Assembly: GCA_945868195.1 (NCBI GenBank)
Contig: CAMBLP010000067.1
Coordinates: 1-11,331 of the forward strand
Reading direction: 5' to 3'
DNA from: Bordetella parapertussis
GTDB lineage: Bacteria > Pseudomonadota > Gammaproteobacteria > Burkholderiales > Burkholderiaceae_B
Length of the DNA stretch: 11,331 nucleotides
Position numbers and translations under genes: made by a program. Positions 8,466 through 11,331 of this stretch are shown here, in pieces. The first letter of the stretch is position 1. Each line of letters starts with the position of its first letter. The notes under the pieces were generated by a model. That model was not told the DNA's origin, ran no database searches, and saw only the letters and a program-made list of their open reading frames with translations.

Positions 8466-8522
8466 GTATTTTCGCATTATGAAATGAATAAGGGCAATCC
8501 CTTGTCATAACCTGACTAAAAT
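8451..8522 (+). promoter_or_regulatory. Possible promoter region of the kinase-regulator-folD operon
   Basis: Two weak options exist on the + strand. One is TTCACA (8451-8456) with CATTAT (8475-8480), 18 bases apart. The other is a -10-like TAAAAT (8517-8522) with no convincing -35 and a near-extended TG two bases before it. A short dyad AAGGG-CAAT-CCCTT (8490-8503) lies between them. Activator-dependent transcription would fit the poor -35 match. I cannot choose between the options from sequence alone. Confidence 0.2.
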
Positions 8523-8523
8523 G

Positions 8524-8542
8524 CGCTAACCATCTATTAGCG
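8524..8542. promoter_or_regulatory. Dyad CGCTAA-N7-TTAGCG just before the kinase start
   Basis: A perfect 6-bp inverted repeat (8524-8529 and 8537-8542) with a seven-base centre ends six bases before the kinase ATG. It lies where a ribosome binding site would be expected, and no clear Shine-Dalgarno is present. It could be an operator for autoregulation or an mRNA stem that limits kinase translation. Confidence 0.4.
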
Positions 8543-8548
8543 TGAAAT

Positions 8549-10303
8549 ATGTCCGCCCCCCAAAAGTCTGTCATTGCTACGCCCTTCTTAGATCAGGCTC
8601 GCCTTCGCCGGCGTCGCTGGTATTGGCTCACGCCAATGCTGATCCTGATTCTCTATGCGTGCGTGATGGGCGCTTTCTTTTGGCTACAGCGAATCCAGGA
8701 TGGCAGCGTGATGTTTATCACGATCGATCAGGAGATGCGGCAACACCGCCTGATCTGGGTCGTCATTGCATTATCCGTCGTGATTGTGATTGCGCTCCTG
8801 ATTTTATGGCGCTACACCCGATACCGATCTGAGGCAGAAGCTGCTTTGATTGCAGAAACGGGTTTCAGGCGCGCCATGGAAAACTCCATGTCAACAGGGA
8901 TGCGCGTGTTAGATCTCGAGGGACGCATAGCGTATGTCAATCCTGCATTTTGTCGCATGATTGGTTGGAATGAAGCGGATCTAATTGGCAGGCTTCCGCC
9001 CTTCCCCTACTGGGTCCCTGGCATGCACGATACGCATCAGCAAACGTTAGAAAGTGTGTTGGCAGGCAAAGCGCCTAGCAGTGGCTTAGAACTCGAGGCC
9101 CAACGTCGGGACGGTTCGCGTTTCAACGCGCGCATGTATGTTTCGCCACTCCTTGATCCACAGAGCAACCAGATCGGCTGGATGACGTCAATGACTGACA
9201 TTACAGAACCTAAGCGAATCAGAGAGGCTCTGACTGCAGCCCACGAACGTTTTATGACGGTTCTGGAAGGTCTAGACGATGCCATCTCGGTCACCGCGGA
9301 TACCAACGACGGTCTTGAGCTATTGTTTGCGAATCGCACATATCGACGTCTCTTCGGTGCACAGACCAATGGTCATGATGAATTGCTAGCGGGTCGCCGT
9401 GGGCGTTACACCGACGAGTCTGTTGAAATTTTTTCAGCTTCAGTACAAAGATGGTTTGAAGTACAGCACCGCATGTTGGCCTGGACAGACGGACGACGCG
9501 TCAGACTGCAGGTCGCCCGGGATATCACGGAACGTCGTCAGCACGAAGAAACCTCTCGCATCCAACAAGAAAAGATTCAAATTACCAGTCGCCTGACCAC
9601 CATGGGTGAAATGGCTTCTTCGTTAGCCCACGAACTGAACCAACCCCTGACCGCGATCGCCAACTACAGCATGGGCGCGGTCGCCATGGTCAAATCTGGT
9701 ACCGCGAAAATGGAAACTCTGCTGCCTGCTTTGGAAAAAGCAGCGGCTCAAGCGCAGCGTGCGGGTAAGATCATCAGCCGTATCCGTGATTTTGTGAAAC
9801 GCAGCGAACCACGCCGTCAGGCGATCCAGATTCAAACCGTGGTGGATAACGCCATCAGTCTTGCCGAAATTCATTCCCGCAAGCGCCAAGTGGCGATTAG
9901 CCACAATGTGCCCGAGAATTTGCCTGAAGTGTTTGCCGATCCAATTCTGATTGAACAAGTTTTATTGAACTTGCTTAAAAATGGCTTGGAATCAATGGAG
10001 CATAGCGCAGTCGAAACGTTGGTGGTCGCTGTCACGCTGCATGACAATCAAATCGAAGTCGCCGTCACGGATCGTGGCCACGGTCTTTCGGATCCAGAGC
10101 GCCTGTTCGAGCCCTTCTTTAGCACTAAAACCGAGGGGCTTGGTATGGGTTTGAATATCTGCCGCACTATTATCGAGTCTCATCATGGTCGCCTTTGGGC
10201 GGTCAGCAATCCAGAAGGCGGAACAACCTTTCGCTTTACACTGCCTTGTGTTTCAAGCCTTGAAGCACAAAAGCACCTTCAGTCCGAGGAGTTACTCACA
10301 TGA
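8549..10303 (+). CDS. PAS-PAS membrane sensor histidine kinase
   Basis: A 584-residue sensor kinase that should autophosphorylate and pass phosphate to the response regulator encoded next to it. Layout: basic N-terminus; membrane segment at about 25-47; short outside loop of about 19 residues; second membrane segment at about 67-88; first PAS domain (about 104-220, with NPAFCRMIGW, RRDGS and MTDITEPKR); second PAS domain (about 230-330, ending ARDITERRQ); a short helix; the dimerisation/phosphoacceptor helix with H361 in SLAHELNQPLTAI; and the ATPase domain with N box LLNLLKNGLES (472-482), G1 DRGHGL (508-513), F box LFEPFFSTK (519-527) and G2 GLGMGL (530-535). This is the FixL/DctB/TtrS-like kinase class. 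The start is the first ATG after an in-frame TGA at 8543, though its ribosome site is poor. The loop is too small for a normal periplasmic sensor domain, so the signal is probably read by the PAS domains or the membrane. Signal unknown. Confidence 0.93.
   Translation: MSAPQKSVIATPFLDQARLRRRRWYWLTPMLILILYACVMGAFFWLQRIQDGSVMFITIDQEMRQHRLIWVVIALSVVIVIALLILWRYTRYRSEAEAALIAETGFRRAMENSMSTGMRVLDLEGRIAYVNPAFCRMIGWNEADLIGRLPPFPYWVPGMHDTHQQTLESVLAGKAPSSGLELEAQRRDGSRFNARMYVSPLLDPQSNQIGWMTSMTDITEPKRIREALTAAHERFMTVLEGLDDAISVTADTNDGLELLFANRTYRRLFGAQTNGHDELLAGRRGRYTDESVEIFSASVQRWFEVQHRMLAWTDGRRVRLQVARDITERRQHEETSRIQQEKIQITSRLTTMGEMASSLAHELNQPLTAIANYSMGAVAMVKSGTAKMETLLPALEKAAAQAQRAGKIISRIRDFVKRSEPRRQAIQIQTVVDNAISLAEIHSRKRQVAISHNVPENLPEVFADPILIEQVLLNLLKNGLESMEHSAVETLVVAVTLHDNQIEVAVTDRGHGLSDPERLFEPFFSTKTEGLGMGLNICRTIIESHHGRLWAVSNPEGGTTFRFTLPCVSSLEAQKHLQSEELLT
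10286..10291 (+). promoter_or_regulatory. Ribosome binding site of the response regulator gene
   Basis: GAGGAG inside the end of the kinase gene, eight bases before the ATG at 10300. It is a much stronger site than that of the kinase, which would favour more regulator than kinase. Confidence 0.6.
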
Positions 10304-10926
10304 ATGCACCCCAAACCGCGAGCACCGTTTACATCGTTGATGATGACGAGGCCGTCAGGGACTCTTTGCGTTGGCTACTCGAAGCCAACAACTATCGGGT
10401 TCGGGCGTTTCCGAGTGGAGAAAGCTTTTTAGCTGAATATGACGAGAAACGTCCAGGCGTCCTGATTGTGGATGTACGTATGCCTGGCATGAGCGGTTTA
10501 GAGCTACAAGAACAACTGATCGCTCGTAAATCAACCATGCCAATCGTCTTTATTACTGGACATGGGGATGTGCCAATGGCCGTGTCCACCATCAAAAAAG
10601 GTGCGATCGACTTTCTTGAAAAGCCCTTTGACGAAACCGATCTGCGTGAAATCGTTGGACGGATGTTCGAACAAGCCAATGAAAGGCTCTCGCAAGCACA
10701 AGCCCAGCGCGAGCACGAGGCTATGCTGGCACGCCTAACCGCGCGTGAACAACAAGTGCTCGAACGCATCGTTGCAGGACGACTCAATAAACAGATCGCC
10801 GACGATTTAGGCATCAGCATTAAAACCGTCGAAGCGCATCGTGCAAACATTATGGAAAAACTACAAGTGACCACGGTCGCAGACCTAATGAAAGTCGCAC
10901 TCAGCAAACCCGAGATCTCCGCATGA
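10300..10926 (+). CDS. FixJ-type response regulator with LuxR helix-turn-helix
   Basis: A 208-residue DNA-binding response regulator, the probable partner of the upstream kinase. The receiver domain (about 8-122) shows acidic residues in VDDDE (13-17), phosphoacceptor D58 in [15 protein letters not shown], the switch residue T86 in [11 protein letters not shown] and K108 in LEKPFDE. A helical, Gln/Glu-rich linker (about 123-143) leads to a LuxR/GerE helix-turn-helix (about 146-190: [15 protein letters not shown] ... [19 protein letters not shown]). 'GHGDVPMAV' and the length are typical of the FixJ/TtrR branch rather than NarL. The start codon overlaps the kinase stop as ATGA, and its own stop overlaps folD in the same way. 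By position it may act on the divergent aceE promoter, on its own operon, or on both. No target can be proved from the sequence. Confidence 0.93.
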   Translation: MNAPQTASTVYIVDDDEAVRDSLRWLLEANNYRVRAFPSGESFLAEYDEKRPGVLIVDVRMPGMSGLELQEQLIARKSTMPIVFITGHGDVPMAVSTIKKGAIDFLEKPFDETDLREIVGRMFEQANERLSQAQAQREHEAMLARLTAREQQVLERIVAGRLNKQIADDLGISIKTVEAHRANIMEKLQVTTVADLMKVALSKPEISA

Positions 10927-11331
10927 CGGCACGTGTTATTGATGGCGTCAAGCTCGCGGCCACGATACGTGAAGAAGTTGCTCATCGCGCGGCCACTTTA
11001 ACGGCAGCAGGAACAAAGCCTGGCCTCGCTGTGATTTTAGTTGGTTCCGACCCTGCCTCGAAAGTTTATGTAAAAAACAAAGTAGCCGCCTGTGAAAAGG
11101 CAGGTTTGCACTCAGTCCTCGAACAATATAGTTCCGAGATGACTCAGGAGGCGCTGCTCGAGCGTGTTCGCACGCTGAACGCAGACCCCTCTATTCACGG
11201 TATCCTGGTGCAATTGCCTTTGCCTGCTCACATCGACGCGCACCTTGTCATCGAAACCATCTCCGCAAACAAAGACGTCGATGGCTTTCACATCAGCAAT
11301 GCTGGCTTGCTCATGATCGGCAAGCCGCTCT
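10923..11331 (+). CDS. folD: Bifunctional methylenetetrahydrofolate dehydrogenase/cyclohydrolase (5' part)
   Basis: The first 136 residues of FolD, cut by the window edge (family about 285 residues). FolD interconverts 5,10-methylene-, methenyl- and 10-formyl-tetrahydrofolate with NADP+, supplying one-carbon units for purines and formyl-methionine. The frame starts [20 protein letters not shown] and shows the active-site motif [16 protein letters not shown] with Y49 and catalytic K53, then [11 protein letters not shown] with Q97, and [12 protein letters not shown] with D120, all at the usual places. The NADP-binding half is out of view. The ATG overlaps the regulator stop (ATGA at 10923-10926), and a weak GAGAT lies six bases before it, so coupling to the regulator is likely. 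FolD is normally a housekeeping gene, so its place as third gene behind a two-component pair is worth noting. Confidence 0.95.
   Translation, partial: MTARVIDGVKLAATIREEVAHRAATLTAAGTKPGLAVILVGSDPASKVYVKNKVAACEKAGLHSVLEQYSSEMTQEALLERVRTLNADPSIHGILVQLPLPAHIDAHLVIETISANKDVDGFHISNAGLLMIGKPL

Noticed and set aside
8490..8503. Short dyad AAGGG-CAAT-CCCTT in the divergent region
   Set aside because: Five pairs with no clear relation to a promoter element; kept only as a remark in the promoter entry.
10392..10985. 197-codon open frame antisense to the response regulator and folD
   Set aside because: Ser/Arg/Cys-rich shadow product across two clear coding genes; no start context or domain.
1..11331. 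Search by eye for tRNA, rRNA, CRISPR arrays, insertion sequences, phage genes and defence systems
   Set aside because: No repeats, transposase motifs, tRNA-like folds or defence domains were recognised; nearly all the sequence is explained by conserved metabolic, transport and regulatory genes.

Overview
The window looks like chromosomal DNA of a betaproteobacterium, most likely of the order Burkholderiales (Alcaligenaceae-like). The reasons are the aceE-aceF-lpdA order, an E3 subunit with its own N-terminal lipoyl domain, and a two-component system plus folD on the far side of aceE. This assignment rests on protein character recalled from known families and was not searched. No insertion sequence, phage gene, CRISPR array, tRNA or rRNA was seen, and every main reading frame is intact.

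Layout. (1) Positions 2-2377, + strand: the 3' end of a TRAP-type solute-binding protein gene (dctP-like), a strong hairpin with a T tract, then one gene for a fused DctQ-DctM permease. (2) Positions 2378-2448: a convergent gap with a hairpin flanked by A and T tracts that can end transcription from both sides. (3) Positions 2449-8348, - strand: the pyruvate dehydrogenase operon, transcribed aceE, aceF, lpdA with gaps of 14 and 9 bases. (4) Positions 8349-8548: a 200-base divergent control region with a plausible aceE promoter and several dyads. (5) Positions 8549-11331, + strand: a membrane-bound histidine kinase with two PAS domains, a FixJ-type response regulator, and the start of folD. These three overlap head to tail by ATGA and probably form one translationally coupled operon.

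How it fits together. AceE, AceF and LpdA form the complex that turns pyruvate, CoA and NAD+ into acetyl-CoA, CO2 and NADH. The divergent kinase-regulator pair is a natural candidate regulator of this operon, of itself and of folD (one-carbon metabolism), but that is inference from position. No PdhR-type repressor gene is present here. The TRAP transporter imports an organic acid or similar solute that cannot be named from the sequence, and it converges on the pdh operon with no clear functional tie.

The genes belong to known families. I do not see an entirely new system. The less ordinary material is the control architecture: the hairpin between binding protein and permease, a Shine-Dalgarno sequence in a hairpin loop before aceE, inverted heptamers around the aceE promoter, a dyad just before the kinase start, and the near-duplicate lipoyl domains of aceF and lpdA.
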